Below are positions 34,403-44,380 of a DNA stretch of 50,186 nucleotides, one piece after another. Location: positions 1 to 50,186 of the forward strand of contig JANWHW010000004.1 in the NCBI GenBank assembly GCA_025450195.1, read 5' to 3'. The stretch comes from Solirubrobacterales bacterium. GTDB taxonomy: Bacteria > Actinomycetota > Thermoleophilia > Solirubrobacterales > 70-9. The position numbers and the translations under genes are program-made. Every line of letters begins with the position of its first letter. Positions within the stretch are counted from its first letter, which is position 1. Below the pieces are notes generated by a model. It worked only from the letters and a program-made list of their open reading frames with translations. It ran no database searches and had not been told where the DNA came from.

Positions 34403-37324
34403 TCATCTGCTCCTCCCGTGTTTGCGGCGCTGGCGGCGCTCCCGGCGTCGCGCAGTCTTCTCTTGCCTCTCGACTGCCGCTGGGTCTGATGAGCCCGGCG
34501 GACTGTCGAGGACCGTGGGGCCCGCTCCGTCACTTCCATCTGGGTCGGCGGTCGCGACGGCCCCTGGGCTTGGGCGAGCGTCGAGCTGGGGCTCCGCTGC
34601 TTCTGCCGATTGATCGTCGATTTCCGGATCGTCAGCCAACCTCGCCACCTCGGTTTCGCTTGCGAACGCCGGCACCGTGCCGTCCGCCGCGGCGATCCGG
34701 CGGCGGCGCTCCACATAGCCGGGCTCGCGTTCCTTCCATGCGGTCAGCACCGGCGATGCGATGAAGATCGACGAGTAGGTACCCGAGAAGATCCCGACCA
34801 TCATCGCGAAGGCGAAATCCTGCAGGGTGGTACCACCAAAGATCAGCAGGACCGTGACTAGGAAGACCGAGGAGAGCCCGGTTATCAGTGAACGGGTCAG
34901 CACCTCGCTCATCGAGCGATTGACGATCTGCGAGAAAGCCGCTCGCGGCATCCGCGGCACGTTCTCACGTATTCGGTCGAAGACGATCACCGTGTCGTAG
35001 AGCGAATAGCCAAGGATGGTTAGGAACGCTGCCACCGTGCCGCTGGTCACTTCGCGATCGGCCAGCGAGTAGACGCCCGCTGTGATCAGGATGTCGTGGG
35101 CCACCGCGATCAACACCGGCACCGCATACTTCGCTTCGAAGCGGAACGCAACGTAAGCGGAAATCAGCAGCAACGAAAAGATGATCGCGTACATAGCGCT
35201 GCGTGCTATCTGCTCGCCGAAAGTCGGCCCGATGCTGGTGTTTTCGAAGCTCCCTGGCTGAATGCCGAACTCCGACTGCAACTCGCTTCGTGCTTTCTCC
35301 ACTCCCCCGGGCTGCAGCTCCTTGGTTTGAATCTGAAAGCCGGTCCCGAACTGATCGTTCTCGGTTTCCTGGATCTCAGCCTCGCCGAGGCCCTGTGTCT
35401 CGAGCGTCGCCCTCACGTCTTCGACGGTCGCGCTGCGCTCTGGGGCGAAATTGATCCGGGTCCCCGACTCGAAGTCGATGCCCAAGTTCAACTGGTTGGC
35501 GGCCAGCGACAGGGCTCCAACGACGAGGATGGCCCCCGAGAGCGAGAAGAACCAGCGGCTGGCTCCGATGAAGTTGAAGTGCCACCTGACCTTGGACTCC
35601 CCCGCCCCCATAAGGCGCGGCGAGCCCAGCAATCTGCGCCCGAAAATGCCCAGGAGCGCCTGGGTGAAGACGACCGCCGTGAACAGGGAGACGATCGTGC
35701 CGACGCCGAGTACGAACGCAAACCCCTTGACTCCGGCTGTCGCCAGCACGAAGAGGATGAACGCCGTCAGCAGGGTGATGACGTTCGCGTCGATGATCGT
35801 GCCGATACCGCGGCGGTATCCGACCCGAATCGAGGCGGCAAGGCCCCGGCCGGCGCGCACCTCCTCTTTGATCCGCTCGAAGATGACGATGTTCGAGTCG
35901 GCTGCGACACCGATCGTCAGGATCAACCCGGCGATCCCCGGCAGGGTCATCGTGATCGGGATCAGCTTGATGAGCGCGAAGAAGACCACGGCGTAGACCG
36001 CCAACCCGAGCGCCGCCACCACCCCGAGCATGCGGTAGTAGGCGATCAGGAAGATGAGCACGAAGAGCAGTCCGATCAGGCCAGCCTTCAATCCCTGGTC
36101 GAGGGCCTGCTGGCCAAGCGTTGCCGAGACTTGGGTCTGGCTGATCAGCTTCAGGTTGACCGGGAGGGCACCGATCTGAAGGAAGGTCGCAATGTCCTGC
36201 GCCTCCTGAATGTCGGCGAAGCCACCGGAGATCTGCGCCCCGGTTCGGCCATCGATCCCATCGGGGTTTTCACTGAAATCGATGAACGGACGGGTCTTGA
36301 TCTCATTGTCGAGGATGACCGCGAAGTGCCCCGAGAGTTCTTGGGAGTTGGCCCCAGCCGCCGGGCCGATTGCCCGCGACTGGCCACGCTGGGCAATGGT
36401 CCTCGTGACTTCCTGGAAGGCCTGCTGACCCTCATCGGTGAAGTTGAAGGTGACGTTGGGTTCGTTGGTGAATTCGCTGAATTCCTGCTTTGGATCGGTG
36501 ATGTCGGTGCCGGAGAGCGCCGGGTTGTCCTTGATGGCGTACCAGCCCGGCTCGGCGTCCTCGAGAACCGCCCCATCGCTGTTATAGGGAAGTTCGGAGG
36601 CGACGATCGTCCCGGGCGGCACCGTTACCACGACCCCGCCATGGGCTCGTTTTTTGCCGGTGGCCGTGATGAAGAGGTCTTTTTTGGAGAACTCGGGACC
36701 GGCGATCAGATCGTGCTCTTTGCTGGCCGTGAACAGGTAGTAACGAGGCTTGTTGGTCGAGCAGTCGGTGCACTCCGGAGTCGGAGTCTGCTCTGTGGCC
36801 AATTGCACAGCCGCATAGGCAGAAGGGAAAGCGCCCGCACCGATCAGCTGTTTGTTTTCGGCCTGGGCCGGATTGCGCCCGGCCTCATCCCATTCCTTTT
36901 CCGCGGCTTTCAAGGCCTCGGGGTCGGGAATCGGGTCTCCCCCTATGGCGAACTCCCGACCGATCAGATTCGGTTCCCAGTCATAGAAATGGAGCTGCGC
37001 GGTCGTACCAACCTGATCGATTGCTCGCTGGGCGTCGGTTACGTCCGGAAGGCTGACCGCTATCCCACTGGTGCCGAGGCGGGATACCTCGGGCTCGGCG
37101 ACACCGAGCCTGTCGACCCGCTCGCGGATGATTTCGATCGACTGGTCGATGTCCGTATCGCTGACTTCTTGCGACTCCCCGGTCGCGGTGGCCTGATACA
37201 CGAGTTCAACCCCGCCCTTCAGGTCCAGCCCGAGCCTGGTCGGCTTGCTGGCGATCACCAGCAGCGAAACAGCGATCAAGCAGAGGACAAAGAGCAGTAC
37301 GAAGAGATTGCCGCGGCGTCTCAC
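34403..37324 (-). CDS. secDF: Fused protein-export membrane proteins SecD-SecF
   Basis: SecDF uses the proton gradient to pull secreted proteins outward after SecA-driven translocation. The 973-residue product has the SecD start (one membrane segment, then LGLDLKGGVELVY), a large periplasmic loop, six membrane segments, then a SecF half beginning near residue 570 with LGIDFESGTRINF and five more segments. A charged Pro/Asp-rich tail of about 90 residues ends in an Arg-rich stretch (RRRERRQRRKHGRSR). A single-chain SecDF is less common than separate genes. The start is GTG, six bases after the upstream PAS gene's stop. Confidence 0.95.
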   Translation of the reverse strand: MRRRGNLFVLLFVLCLIAVSLLVIASKPTRLGLDLKGGVELVYQATATGESQEVSDTDIDQSIEIIRERVDRLGVAEPEVSRLGTSGIAVSLPDVTDAQRAIDQVGTTAQLHFYDWEPNLIGREFAIGGDPIPDPEALKAAEKEWDEAGRNPAQAENKQLIGAGAFPSAYAAVQLATEQTPTPECTDCSTNKPRYYLFTASKEHDLIAGPEFSKKDLFITATGKKRAHGGVVVTVPPGTIVASELPYNSDGAVLEDAEPGWYAIKDNPALSGTDITDPKQEFSEFTNEPNVTFNFTDEGQQAFQEVTRTIAQRGQSRAIGPAAGANSQELSGHFAVILDNEIKTRPFIDFSENPDGIDGRTGAQISGGFADIQEAQDIATFLQIGALPVNLKLISQTQVSATLGQQALDQGLKAGLIGLLFVLIFLIAYYRMLGVVAALGLAVYAVVFFALIKLIPITMTLPGIAGLILTIGVAADSNIVIFERIKEEVRAGRGLAASIRVGYRRGIGTIIDANVITLLTAFILFVLATAGVKGFAFVLGVGTIVSLFTAVVFTQALLGIFGRRLLGSPRLMGAGESKVRWHFNFIGASRWFFSLSGAILVVGALSLAANQLNLGIDFESGTRINFAPERSATVEDVRATLETQGLGEAEIQETENDQFGTGFQIQTKELQPGGVEKARSELQSEFGIQPGSFENTSIGPTFGEQIARSAMYAIIFSLLLISAYVAFRFEAKYAVPVLIAVAHDILITAGVYSLADREVTSGTVAAFLTILGYSLYDTVIVFDRIRENVPRMPRAAFSQIVNRSMSEVLTRSLITGLSSVFLVTVLLIFGGTTLQDFAFAMMVGIFSGTYSSIFIASPVLTAWKEREPGYVERRRRIAAADGTVPAFASETEVARLADDPEIDDQSAEAAEPQLDARPSPGAVATADPDGSDGAGPTVLDSPPGSSDPAAVERQEKTARRRERRQRRKHGRSR

Positions 37325-37330
37325 TTTTCC

Positions 37331-37819
37331 TTAGGCCTCCGGCGTTAAGACGAGCAACAGCCCACCATCGTCGTCATAGGCGGGGAAAACGTCTGCGACT
37401 GCTTCGGCCGGGATATCTCCCTCCGCGTTCACGGCAACGCGTTTGCCCAGCGAACGAACCCCCCACTCGAGCGAGGTCTCGATCGGATTCGCGACTCCGT
37501 CGCCACCCTTGTCAGCGGCTTCGCCTCCATCCCCCGCTTTGATCCACTGCAGCCCCAGCACTTCCTGCACCGGCCGCCCGATGACGTCCTCATCCGTCAA
37601 CCCCGTCAGCTCGAAGCTTCCCCGACCGGCATCGATCACCCGCGCCTCCCGATCGCACACGAAGAAGGCCGCGTTGGGCGCCGGGTAGTAGTCGTCGAGC
37701 AGCTCAAAGACGAACCCGAAGCCGCACTTAGAGCAGCCCCTCGGACGAGTGCTGAATCCCGCTGTGCGATCGGCACTCATCTCCCTGTTACCGCAATTGG
37801 AGCAGATGAAGAATGGCAT
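37331..37819 (-). CDS. Zinc-ribbon plus PAS-like sensor protein
   Basis: The 162-residue product has two cysteine pairs (C6/C9 and C29/C32) forming a zinc ribbon, then a PAS-like region (about 45-90, VCDREARVIDAGRGSFELTG and DVIGRPVQEVLGL). The PAS domain is complete but there is no output domain. It lies between ruvB and secDF, both on the minus strand. It could be a stand-alone sensor acting through protein contact. Confidence 0.75.
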   Translation of the reverse strand: MPFFICSNCGNREMSADRTAGFSTRPRGCSKCGFGFVFELLDDYYPAPNAAFFVCDREARVIDAGRGSFELTGLTDEDVIGRPVQEVLGLQWIKAGDGGEAADKGGDGVANPIETSLEWGVRSLGKRVAVNAEGDIPAEAVADVFPAYDDDGGLLLVLTPEA

Positions 37820-37835
37820 TCCCCCGACAGGCTAC

Positions 37836-38930
37836 TCAGAACAGGCTCCGTGCTCCTTCGGGCATGGGGATCCCCAGGTGCTCGTAAGCTCGAGGGGTGA
37901 GCACTCGACCGCGTGGCGTCCGCTGCAACAGGCCCTGTTGCAGCAGGTAGGGCTCAAGGACGTCCTCGATTGTGTCCTGCTCCTCGCCAATTGCGATCGC
38001 CAGAGTCGAAAGGCCGACCGGGCCACCCGCGAACTTGGTGGCCAGCGCATCCAGCAGGTTGCGGTCGCTGCGATCGAGCCCGCCGCCATCGACCTCGAGC
38101 ATCTCGAGACCGGCAGCCGCGACCTCGGCGCTGACTACGCCCGTGCCCTTCACCTGAGCGAAGTCGCGCACCCTCTTCAGGAGACGATTCGCCACCCGTG
38201 GAGTGCCACGGGAACGCTCGGCGATCGCCCTAGCCCCCTCTGCGTCAACCTCCACGCCGAGAATGCCGGCCGAGCGGCTGACGATCTCAGTCAAGTGCTT
38301 GGGGTCGTAGTGCTCCAGCCGATGGCACACGCCAAAGCGGTCGCGAAGCGGCGTCGTGAGAAGGCCGGCACGAGTGGTTGCTCCCACCAGGGTGAACGGA
38401 GGCAACGGAAGCGTGACGGTACGCGCCCCGGCGCCTTGACCCAACACCACCGGAAGCTCACCGTCCTCCATCGCCGGGTAAAGAGTCTCCTCTACGGCCC
38501 GGCCAAGTCGATGGATCTCGTCGATGAAGAAGACGCTGCCGGGCTCCAGGGCGGTCAGGAAAGAAGCGACGTCAGCCTTGCGCTCGAGCACGGGGCCCGC
38601 GGTTTGGACAAGCGGAACTTCCATCTCGTCGGCGACGATGTGGGCAAGCGAGGTCTTGCCGAGGCCAGGCGGACCGGCGAGTAGGACGTGGTCGAGCGGC
38701 TCACCACGCCGGCGCGCCGCCTCGATGAAGATCGACAGCTGCTCGGTGACCTGTTCCTGATTGACGAAATCCGAAAGGCTCGGGGGCCGCAGCGAACGGT
38801 CGAGCTCCTCGTCAGGAGTATCGGCCATCGCATCGTGAACGCGGACCTCGGCATCAACCGGAACGGGATCGCCATCGATCCCCGGCGTACGAATGCGGCC
38901 ACCGCCGATCTCGGGCGAGTCGGGGCTCAT
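37836..38930 (-). CDS. ruvB: Holliday-junction DNA helicase RuvB
   Basis: RuvB is the AAA+ motor that drives branch migration with RuvA. The 364-residue product has Walker [10 protein letters not shown], Walker [10 protein letters not shown] and the sensor/arginine-finger region [18 protein letters not shown]. The ATG overlaps the ruvA stop as ATGA. The first 40 residues are a non-conserved extension. Confidence 0.97.
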   Translation of the reverse strand: MSPDSPEIGGGRIRTPGIDGDPVPVDAEVRVHDAMADTPDEELDRSLRPPSLSDFVNQEQVTEQLSIFIEAARRRGEPLDHVLLAGPPGLGKTSLAHIVADEMEVPLVQTAGPVLERKADVASFLTALEPGSVFFIDEIHRLGRAVEETLYPAMEDGELPVVLGQGAGARTVTLPLPPFTLVGATTRAGLLTTPLRDRFGVCHRLEHYDPKHLTEIVSRSAGILGVEVDAEGARAIAERSRGTPRVANRLLKRVRDFAQVKGTGVVSAEVAAAGLEMLEVDGGGLDRSDRNLLDALATKFAGGPVGLSTLAIAIGEEQDTIEDVLEPYLLQQGLLQRTPRGRVLTPRAYEHLGIPMPEGARSLF

Positions 38931-39520
38931 GCCGCCTTGCCGGTCCCCGCCTTGCGCAAGGCAGTGGCGATCAGCTCCTCCGCGCTGACGGCATCGATGC
39001 CGTCCAGCAACTGCTCGGCCTCCAGCGGTGGGTAGCCGAGGTTGACCAGGCCGTCGCGGGCCATCGCACGGGCATCGCCGTCGCTCTCGATCGATGCCGC
39101 GATCTCCCCCTCGAGCGACCCGGCGACCTTCTCGCGGAGCTCGACGATGATCCGCTCGGCGGTTCGTTTGCCGATCCCAGGCACAGCCTGAAAGCGTTTC
39201 GCGTCGCCGGCGGCGATCGCCTTCGTCAGCTCACGCACCGGGCCGCCCGAAAGCGCAGCGATCGCAACCTTGGGGCCAATCCCACTGACTGAGATCAACT
39301 CACAGAAGAGGTCTCGCTCCTCCTCAGAGGCAAAGCCATAGAGGGAGAGTGAGTCCTCGCGGGCGATGAGCTCCGCATGCAGGAACGCCTCGCTTCCGGC
39401 AGCCGGGACGACCTTCAGGGTTTCGGCCGAAACGGCCAGCCGATAGCCAACTCCGGCCGCGTCGATCACGACGCAATCCGGGCGCCGCACCATCACCTCG
39501 CCTCGGACCGCGGCAATCAT
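38927..39520 (-). CDS. ruvA: Holliday-junction DNA helicase RuvA
   Basis: RuvA binds the four-way junction and loads RuvB. The 197-residue product has an OB-like N-domain ([15 protein letters not shown]), helix-hairpin-helix motifs ([15 protein letters not shown] and [17 protein letters not shown]) and the C-terminal RuvB-binding three-helix domain ([17 protein letters not shown]). The open frame upstream of ATG 39520 is the ruvC shadow. Confidence 0.96.
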   Translation of the reverse strand: MIAAVRGEVMVRRPDCVVIDAAGVGYRLAVSAETLKVVPAAGSEAFLHAELIAREDSLSLYGFASEEERDLFCELISVSGIGPKVAIAALSGGPVRELTKAIAAGDAKRFQAVPGIGKRTAERIIVELREKVAGSLEGEIAASIESDGDARAMARDGLVNLGYPPLEAEQLLDGIDAVSAEELIATALRKAGTGKAA

Positions 39521-40047
39521 CCCGTCAGCCCGCTCCCAGCGGCCGCGGTCTCGGCGAGCTGAGCCGCGGCGCGATGACCGCTGCCGCCCCCATGGCAAAT
39601 CGCGACCGCCAATGCGTCCGCCGCATGGTCGGGCGTAGGTGGCTCAGGCAGCCCAAGCAGCGTGCCCACCATTCGCTGGACCTGCTTCTTGCCGGCGGCG
39701 CCGGAGCCGCAAACAGCCATCTTGATCGCCTGAGGCGTGTAGGCAAAGCACGGCACCTCACGTTCGGCCGCCGCAAGCATCGCGACCCCGCTCGCCTGCC
39801 CCACAGCCATCGCAGAGCGGACGTTCTTGCCGAAGTAGACGTCCTCGAGCGCCATCGCCTTTGGCTCGTGCCAGGCAATCAGCTCCGCAAGCGCTTGATG
39901 AATCTTTCGCAGACGCCGCTCCAGCGGCAGATCCGCAGCGGTACTGACCACACCTCCGTCGAGGGCGGCCATCCGGCTGCCCTCCACCCGAACAATCCCA
40001 AAGCCAAGATTTGCGGCACCTGGATCGATGCCCATCACAACCTGCAT
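39517..40047 (-). CDS. ruvC: Holliday-junction resolvase RuvC
   Basis: RuvC cuts the Holliday junction. The 176-residue product has the first catalytic aspartate in GIDPGAANLGFG, the conserved EDVYFGKNVRSAMAVGQASG and the C-terminal catalytic DHAADALAVAICH. Its stop overlaps ruvA as ATGA, giving the usual ruvCAB order. A longer 3' tail (SGLTG) is not conserved. Confidence 0.96.
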   Translation of the reverse strand: MQVVMGIDPGAANLGFGIVRVEGSRMAALDGGVVSTAADLPLERRLRKIHQALAELIAWHEPKAMALEDVYFGKNVRSAMAVGQASGVAMLAAAEREVPCFAYTPQAIKMAVCGSGAAGKKQVQRMVGTLLGLPEPPTPDHAADALAVAICHGGGSGHRAAAQLAETAAAGSGLTG

Positions 40048-40159
40048 GAAGCTTGATTCTGGGAGGCGCCCCGGATGCCTTCACCGTGCACTCCCTATTG
40101 CCGGGTTTGCGCCCACGATTCTCGGCACCCTGGCACCGTTTGCCATCCTATGGGGCGCG

Positions 40160-40609
40160 ATGCGTCCCCAAACCGCCACGCACCCACACGGCTCCGGCGT
40201 GCTCCGCGGTATCGCTGCGAGCCTGGTCTTCGTCGCAATGTTGATTGCCGCGCTGTCGCTGTGGACGACGATCCCACTGAGCTGGATCTACATCGGCTCC
40301 AAGGTCTCTGAAACCCAGTTCCCCAGCAATGGGCCCTATGCGGTGGTCGCAGTCGGGATCATCGTCACGATCCTGCTCGACGCGTGGTTGATCGGCCGCC
40401 TCAACGCCCTCTACATGCGGATTACCGGCACCAACCGCTTGACCCCGATGCGACCTAACTGGCTGAAGAGCATGCGCGATACAGCGCCGGCCGAGGCCGG
40501 TACGACCACCGTCGTAGAGGCGGTACTGGTGGGCTCAGTGCTCCTTGCGATGGTCGTGTTCGTGGCCTGGTTCTTCCTACTGGCCGGCTCCCCCATCCCA
40601 AATCAATAG
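40160..40609 (+). CDS. Membrane protein of unknown function
   Basis: The 149-residue product from ATG 40160 has three probable membrane segments (about residues 14-34, 50-70 and 116-140). No known family was recognised. The frame extends 44 codons upstream over the ruvC start region, which would contain many Pro/Cys and no conserved segment. Divergent from ruvC. Confidence 0.55.
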   Translation: MRPQTATHPHGSGVLRGIAASLVFVAMLIAALSLWTTIPLSWIYIGSKVSETQFPSNGPYAVVAVGIIVTILLDAWLIGRLNALYMRITGTNRLTPMRPNWLKSMRDTAPAEAGTTTVVEAVLVGSVLLAMVVFVAWFFLLAGSPIPNQ

Positions 40610-40783
40610 CCAGCTCAACCGCAAAGGGCTTTCGCGGCGGGTGGCGCGTAGAACCGAATTAGCGAGCGTCACGATCTAATTCTTCGCGAGCGGCACCGAT
40701 ATGGCGCGCTGCCGCCAACCCCGGACGAATCCGGGCAAGCCCGGATCACCGTTCGCTTCGCTCACTGGGAGGAGATGGCGGAA
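40610..40783. other. Intergenic region with terminator-like hairpin and repeat remnants
   Basis: The gap between two convergent genes holds GAATTAG/CTAATTC arms (about 40656-40682), a perfect ATCCGGGC-AA-GCCCGGAT hairpin at 40729-40746 that could end transcription from either side, a 12-base match to the end of family A (CGGCGGGTGGCG, 40635-40646) and a 13-base match to family B (GTTCGCTTCGCTC, 40751-40763). Confidence 0.5.
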
Positions 40784-41887
40784 TTAGACGATGAATTTGC
40801 CGTCGACCTGGAAATCGGTGCCATCGACGACGATCTTGCCCCCGAGGCGGAGATCGCAGACCAAGTCGGTGTGAACGGCCGACTCGTTGGTGCCGCCGGA
40901 CTCCGGGTAGCTGGCGCCAACGGCCATGTGCACTGTGCCGCCGATCTTCTCGTCGAGCAGCACCTCGCGCGTGCCCCGGTCAATCGCGTAGTTGGTGCCG
41001 ATCCCCAGCTCGCCGAGGCGACGCGCGCCATCGTCGGTGTCGAGGAGCTTGATCAGAAACTCCTCTCCCCGCTCGGCGCTGGCATCGACCACCTTGCCTG
41101 AGTCAAAGCGCAACCGTACGCCGGAGACCTCGCGACCACCGATAGTGGCCGGCAAGTGAAAGGTCACCTCACCCTGTACCGAGTCCTCGACCGGGCCGGT
41201 GAAGAACTCTCCGTCAGGCATGTTGTGCTCTCCATCGCACGGGATGAACTTGCGCCCGGCGATCCCAAGGGTGATGTCAGTTCCCGGGGCGATAACGCGC
41301 ACCTCCTCATGGCCTTCGATCCACTCGGCGAGCCGGTGGGTCTCGGCGGAGGCCAGTTTCCAGGCAGACAGCGGATCACCGTCGTCAGCAAGGCATGCGC
41401 CGAAGTAGAAGTCCTCATATTCGGAGAGGCTCATCTCCGCCTCCGAGGCATATGCATTTGTGGGAAAGAGCGTGTAGCACCAGCGATAGGAGCCTTCTGC
41501 GCTGCGCTTCATCGCCCGCGCCATCAGCTCCCCCGTCGCCGCCTGGCGCAGGGTCTGGCGCTCGGGCGCAATCCCAGAAAGCTCGCGAGTGTTGACGGAC
41601 GCTCCAACCGCGATGCGGGCGTCGACGTTGTCGACCATCCATTCCGCAACCGGCGAGATCCACTCCAGCTGGGCATCGGAGGAGTGCTTGTAGAACATGG
41701 CGGCCTGACCGGCGAGAGAGACGTTGACGATCGGGTTGCCCCCTGCCTTCAGGACCTCCTCGTAGATCGCCATCATCAGCGGCTCGGCGGCGCTCTCGCC
41801 CTCGATAGCGACGGTCTCCCCCTCTTTGACCTTGGTCGAATAGCCGACCAGGATCTTCGCCAGGCGCTCTGTTCTCGGGTCTCTCAA
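40784..41887 (-). CDS. M29-family aminopeptidase (AmpS/aminopeptidase T-like)
   Basis: The 367-residue product matches the M29 metallo-aminopeptidases, cytosolic exopeptidases with a two-metal centre. Family lines are ERLAKILVGYSTKVKEGETV at the start and the C-terminal GTVHMAVGASYPESGGTNES with HTDLVCD. The length is typical. Start TTG 41887 overlaps the pdxT stop (TTGA). Its link to vitamin B6 synthesis is only by position. Confidence 0.88.
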   Translation of the reverse strand: MRDPRTERLAKILVGYSTKVKEGETVAIEGESAAEPLMMAIYEEVLKAGGNPIVNVSLAGQAAMFYKHSSDAQLEWISPVAEWMVDNVDARIAVGASVNTRELSGIAPERQTLRQAATGELMARAMKRSAEGSYRWCYTLFPTNAYASEAEMSLSEYEDFYFGACLADDGDPLSAWKLASAETHRLAEWIEGHEEVRVIAPGTDITLGIAGRKFIPCDGEHNMPDGEFFTGPVEDSVQGEVTFHLPATIGGREVSGVRLRFDSGKVVDASAERGEEFLIKLLDTDDGARRLGELGIGTNYAIDRGTREVLLDEKIGGTVHMAVGASYPESGGTNESAVHTDLVCDLRLGGKIVVDGTDFQVDGKFIV

Positions 41888-42474
41888 TGCTCTGCCTCCT
41901 CGTGGGCCCGCTCGCGAGACCCGGTTGTCATTGCCATGAAAAGGGCATGCAGGCGCGAGTCGTCACCCAGCTCCGGGTGGAAGGCGCAGACGAGCACGTT
42001 GCCATCGCGCGCCGCCACTGGGTGGCCTCCGTAGGAGGCGAGAACCTCGACGTTGGCGCCGTGACGCTTGATCCATGGAGCTCGGATAAAGACCGCGCGT
42101 AGCGGCTCATCGCCGATCCCCTTGATCCCGAGATCGACCTCGAAGCTCTGCAGCTGCGTGCCAAACGCGTTGCGCTTCGCCGTGATGTCGGCCATCTCGA
42201 GGTGAGCGTCGTCACAGACGATCATTCCGGCGCAGGTGCCGAAGATCGGCCGGCCGGCTTCGTGATGCGCGTGGATCGCGGGCCCCAGCCCCGCCGACTC
42301 GATGCCCATCGAAATGGCGGTGCTCTCCCCCCCCGGAATCACCAGGCCATCCAGCTCATCCGCATCCGCCGGCACACGGACCTCAGAAACGGCTGCGCCC
42401 AGTCCGACCAGCATCCGCACATGGGCTTCGAATCCACCCTGAATCGCGAGTACGCCGATCTGCAGCTCAGGCAC
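41884..42474 (-). CDS. pdxT: Pyridoxal 5'-phosphate synthase glutaminase subunit
   Basis: PdxT provides ammonia to PdxS for direct PLP synthesis. The 196-residue product has [21 protein letters not shown], the catalytic cysteine in GTCAGMIV (C81) and the His-Pro-Glu motif (FHPELGDD). The start is one of two tandem GTG codons (42474 or 42477) overlapping the pdxS end by 8 to 11 bases. Confidence 0.94.
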   Translation of the reverse strand: MPELQIGVLAIQGGFEAHVRMLVGLGAAVSEVRVPADADELDGLVIPGGESTAISMGIESAGLGPAIHAHHEAGRPIFGTCAGMIVCDDAHLEMADITAKRNAFGTQLQSFEVDLGIKGIGDEPLRAVFIRAPWIKRHGANVEVLASYGGHPVAARDGNVLVCAFHPELGDDSRLHALFMAMTTGSRERAHEEAEH

Positions 42475-43354
42475 CACGATCCTGCAGAAGCGCGTCTGCG
42501 GCGGCAAGCTCGGCGATCTCGAGCCCGGGCATCGCATCGCCGAGTCCTACCGATGCGGCGGCAACCCGCTCGGGGTCGTTGAAATGGGTCGTCGCCTCGA
42601 CGATCGCGCGGGCGCGCCGCTCGGGGTCGGAGCTCTTGAAGATCCCTGAGCCGACGAAATTACCCTCGGCCCCCAGCTGCATCATCAGCGCCGCATCGGC
42701 CGGCGTCGCAATGCCCCCGGCGCAGAACAGCGGCACCGGAAGCTGCCCCGAGGTCGAGACCTCGCGGACTACCTCGAGGGGTGCCTGATGCTCCTTGGCC
42801 GCGCCCGCGAGCTCCTCGGGACGCAACTGCGCAAGGCGCGCAATGCCCGCTTTGATCTCCCGCATATGCCTTACCGCCTCCACGACGTTGCCGGTACCGG
42901 CCTCGCCCTTGGAGCGAATCATCGCCGCCCCCTCGCCAATCCTTCGCAGTGCCTCGCCCAGATTGGTCGCACCGCAAACGAATGGGACCTCGAATGCGAA
43001 CTTGTCGATGTGGTTCTGCTCATCGGCCGGAGTCAGCACCTCAGACTCGTCGATGTAATCGACCTCGAGGGCTTCCAGAACCTGAGCCTCGGCGAAGTGA
43101 CCGATCCGAGCCTTGGCCATCACCGGAATCGTTACAGCCTCCTGGATGCCCTTGATCATCGAGGGATCGGACATTCGTGCCACCCCGCCGTCCCTGCGGA
43201 TGTCGGCGGGAACGCGCTCGAGAGCCATCACCGCGCAAGCACCAGCCGCTTCGGCCACGCGTGCCTGGTCGGGGGTGACCACGTCCATGATCACCCCGCC
43301 CTTCAGCATCTCCGCGAGACCGGTCTTGACCCGGAATGTCGCCCTCTCTGCCAT
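42467..43354 (-). CDS. pdxS: Pyridoxal 5'-phosphate synthase lyase subunit
   Basis: PdxS builds PLP from ribose 5-phosphate, glyceraldehyde 3-phosphate and ammonia. The 295-residue product has [18 protein letters not shown], the MAKARIGHF and [16 protein letters not shown] lines and [17 protein letters not shown] 43354 is chosen: a TAAGAT -10-like box lies seven bases before it, implying a leaderless mRNA; an ATG three codons upstream is possible. ThrC needs PLP, but no direct link is visible. Confidence 0.95.
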   Translation of the reverse strand: MAERATFRVKTGLAEMLKGGVIMDVVTPDQARVAEAAGACAVMALERVPADIRRDGGVARMSDPSMIKGIQEAVTIPVMAKARIGHFAEAQVLEALEVDYIDESEVLTPADEQNHIDKFAFEVPFVCGATNLGEALRRIGEGAAMIRSKGEAGTGNVVEAVRHMREIKAGIARLAQLRPEELAGAAKEHQAPLEVVREVSTSGQLPVPLFCAGGIATPADAALMMQLGAEGNFVGSGIFKSSDPERRARAIVEATTHFNDPERVAAASVGLGDAMPGLEIAELAAADALLQDRGA

Positions 43355-43401
43355 CGCCCCCATCTTACGTGCCGGGCGGCACACGAAGTCTGCGGGCTGA
43401 T

Positions 43402-43487
43402 CCGGCGGGTGGCGTCGTAGGGATATCGCTCCCGAGGACGCTTTAGCTACCGCAGGGGGCGGTATCCCTACGGCGACAGGACCCGCC
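43402..43487. repeat. Family A palindromic repeat, copy 3, between pdxS and the RpiR gene
   Basis: The intergenic copy has perfect nine-base ends (CCGGCGGGT and ACCCGCCGG), inner complementary arms (GTCGTAGGGATA and TATCCCTACGGCGAC) and the common centre GCTACCGCAGGGGG. It reads in principle as [11 protein letters not shown] on the minus strand but is not part of a gene. Confidence 0.85.
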
Positions 43488-43498
43488 GGTGAACCGCC

Positions 43499-44359
43499 CT
43501 ACTTCAGTTTGAAGGCTCGGATGCGGTCCTTGTGGGCCGCTTCATCGCGAGCGTAGAGCCCGTATGCAAGGGCTTGGACCAGCGCCATCAGTGCCGTGTT
43601 GGAGCGACTGAAGGAAGGGCTGTTCGAAGAGAAGTAGAGGGTCTGCCCGGCGTGCTCGCCCACCTCCGACATCGATGCGTCGGAGATTGCCAGGGTGCTG
43701 GCTCGACGATGCACGGCGAGCTTCATCGCCCGCAGTAACAGGGGGTGGGCGCGCCCCGAGGAAAGAACGATGACGAGCGTTTCCTCATCGATCCGTCCCA
43801 GGCGCTGCAACGACTCGCCGCCGGTACTGGCGACTATCTCTGCACGAATGTCCAGCAAGCTGAGCGTGTGCCGTAGGTAACTGGCGAAGAACGCCATCTG
43901 GTCGACTCCGACGATCACCACGCGCTGCGCCTCGGCGAGCGCCGCCACCGCACCGTCGACCTGCTCGCGGGTGAGGTTGCGCGCGGTTTCCTCGAGATTC
44001 GCGTAATCCGCGCCCAGGGACCCCTCCAGCTCGGAATGATCGAAGGAGAACAGAGCGCTCCCGCTGGAGGTCGTGCCATTGCCGGCCACCGCCGTGCTGC
44101 GGTACTCCTCGATGGCCGCCTGCTGAAGCTCGGGATAGCCCTCGAAGCCAAGAGCCTGGGAGAAGCGCACCACGGTCGATGACGAGGTGCTCGCTCTCCG
44201 GGCCAGCTCCTCGGCGGTGAGGAAGGCGGCCTCGTCGAGATGGTCGACGATGTAGCGGGCGACATCTTTCTGAGATCGCGAGAACTCCTCGAAGCGCTCC
44301 TGGATGTACTCGGACAGGCTCTTGAGGTCTGGGGCTGATTTCGTCGCAGTCGGGCTCAC
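43499..44359 (-). CDS. MurR/RpiR-family transcriptional regulator
   Basis: The family binds DNA through an N-terminal helix-turn-helix and senses phosphosugars with a SIS domain. The 286-residue product has the RpiR helix region (SQKDVARYIVDH, STSSSTVVRFSQALGF) and a SIS domain (VVIVGVDQMAFFASYLRHTL, VIVLSSGRAHPLLLRAM). GTG 44359 starts at the conserved region. It faces a divergent membrane cluster and precedes pdxS, either of which could be a target. Confidence 0.85.
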   Translation of the reverse strand: MSPTATKSAPDLKSLSEYIQERFEEFSRSQKDVARYIVDHLDEAAFLTAEELARRASTSSSTVVRFSQALGFEGYPELQQAAIEEYRSTAVAGNGTTSSGSALFSFDHSELEGSLGADYANLEETARNLTREQVDGAVAALAEAQRVVIVGVDQMAFFASYLRHTLSLLDIRAEIVASTGGESLQRLGRIDEETLVIVLSSGRAHPLLLRAMKLAVHRRASTLAISDASMSEVGEHAGQTLYFSSNSPSFSRSNTALMALVQALAYGLYARDEAAHKDRIRAFKLK

Positions 44360-44380
44360 GGAGGTCCGATTCGCCGAGCC

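Noticed and set aside
40028..40159. Start of the membrane gene at 40028
   Set aside because: It would overlap the start of ruvC and adds an unconserved Pro/Cys-rich stretch.
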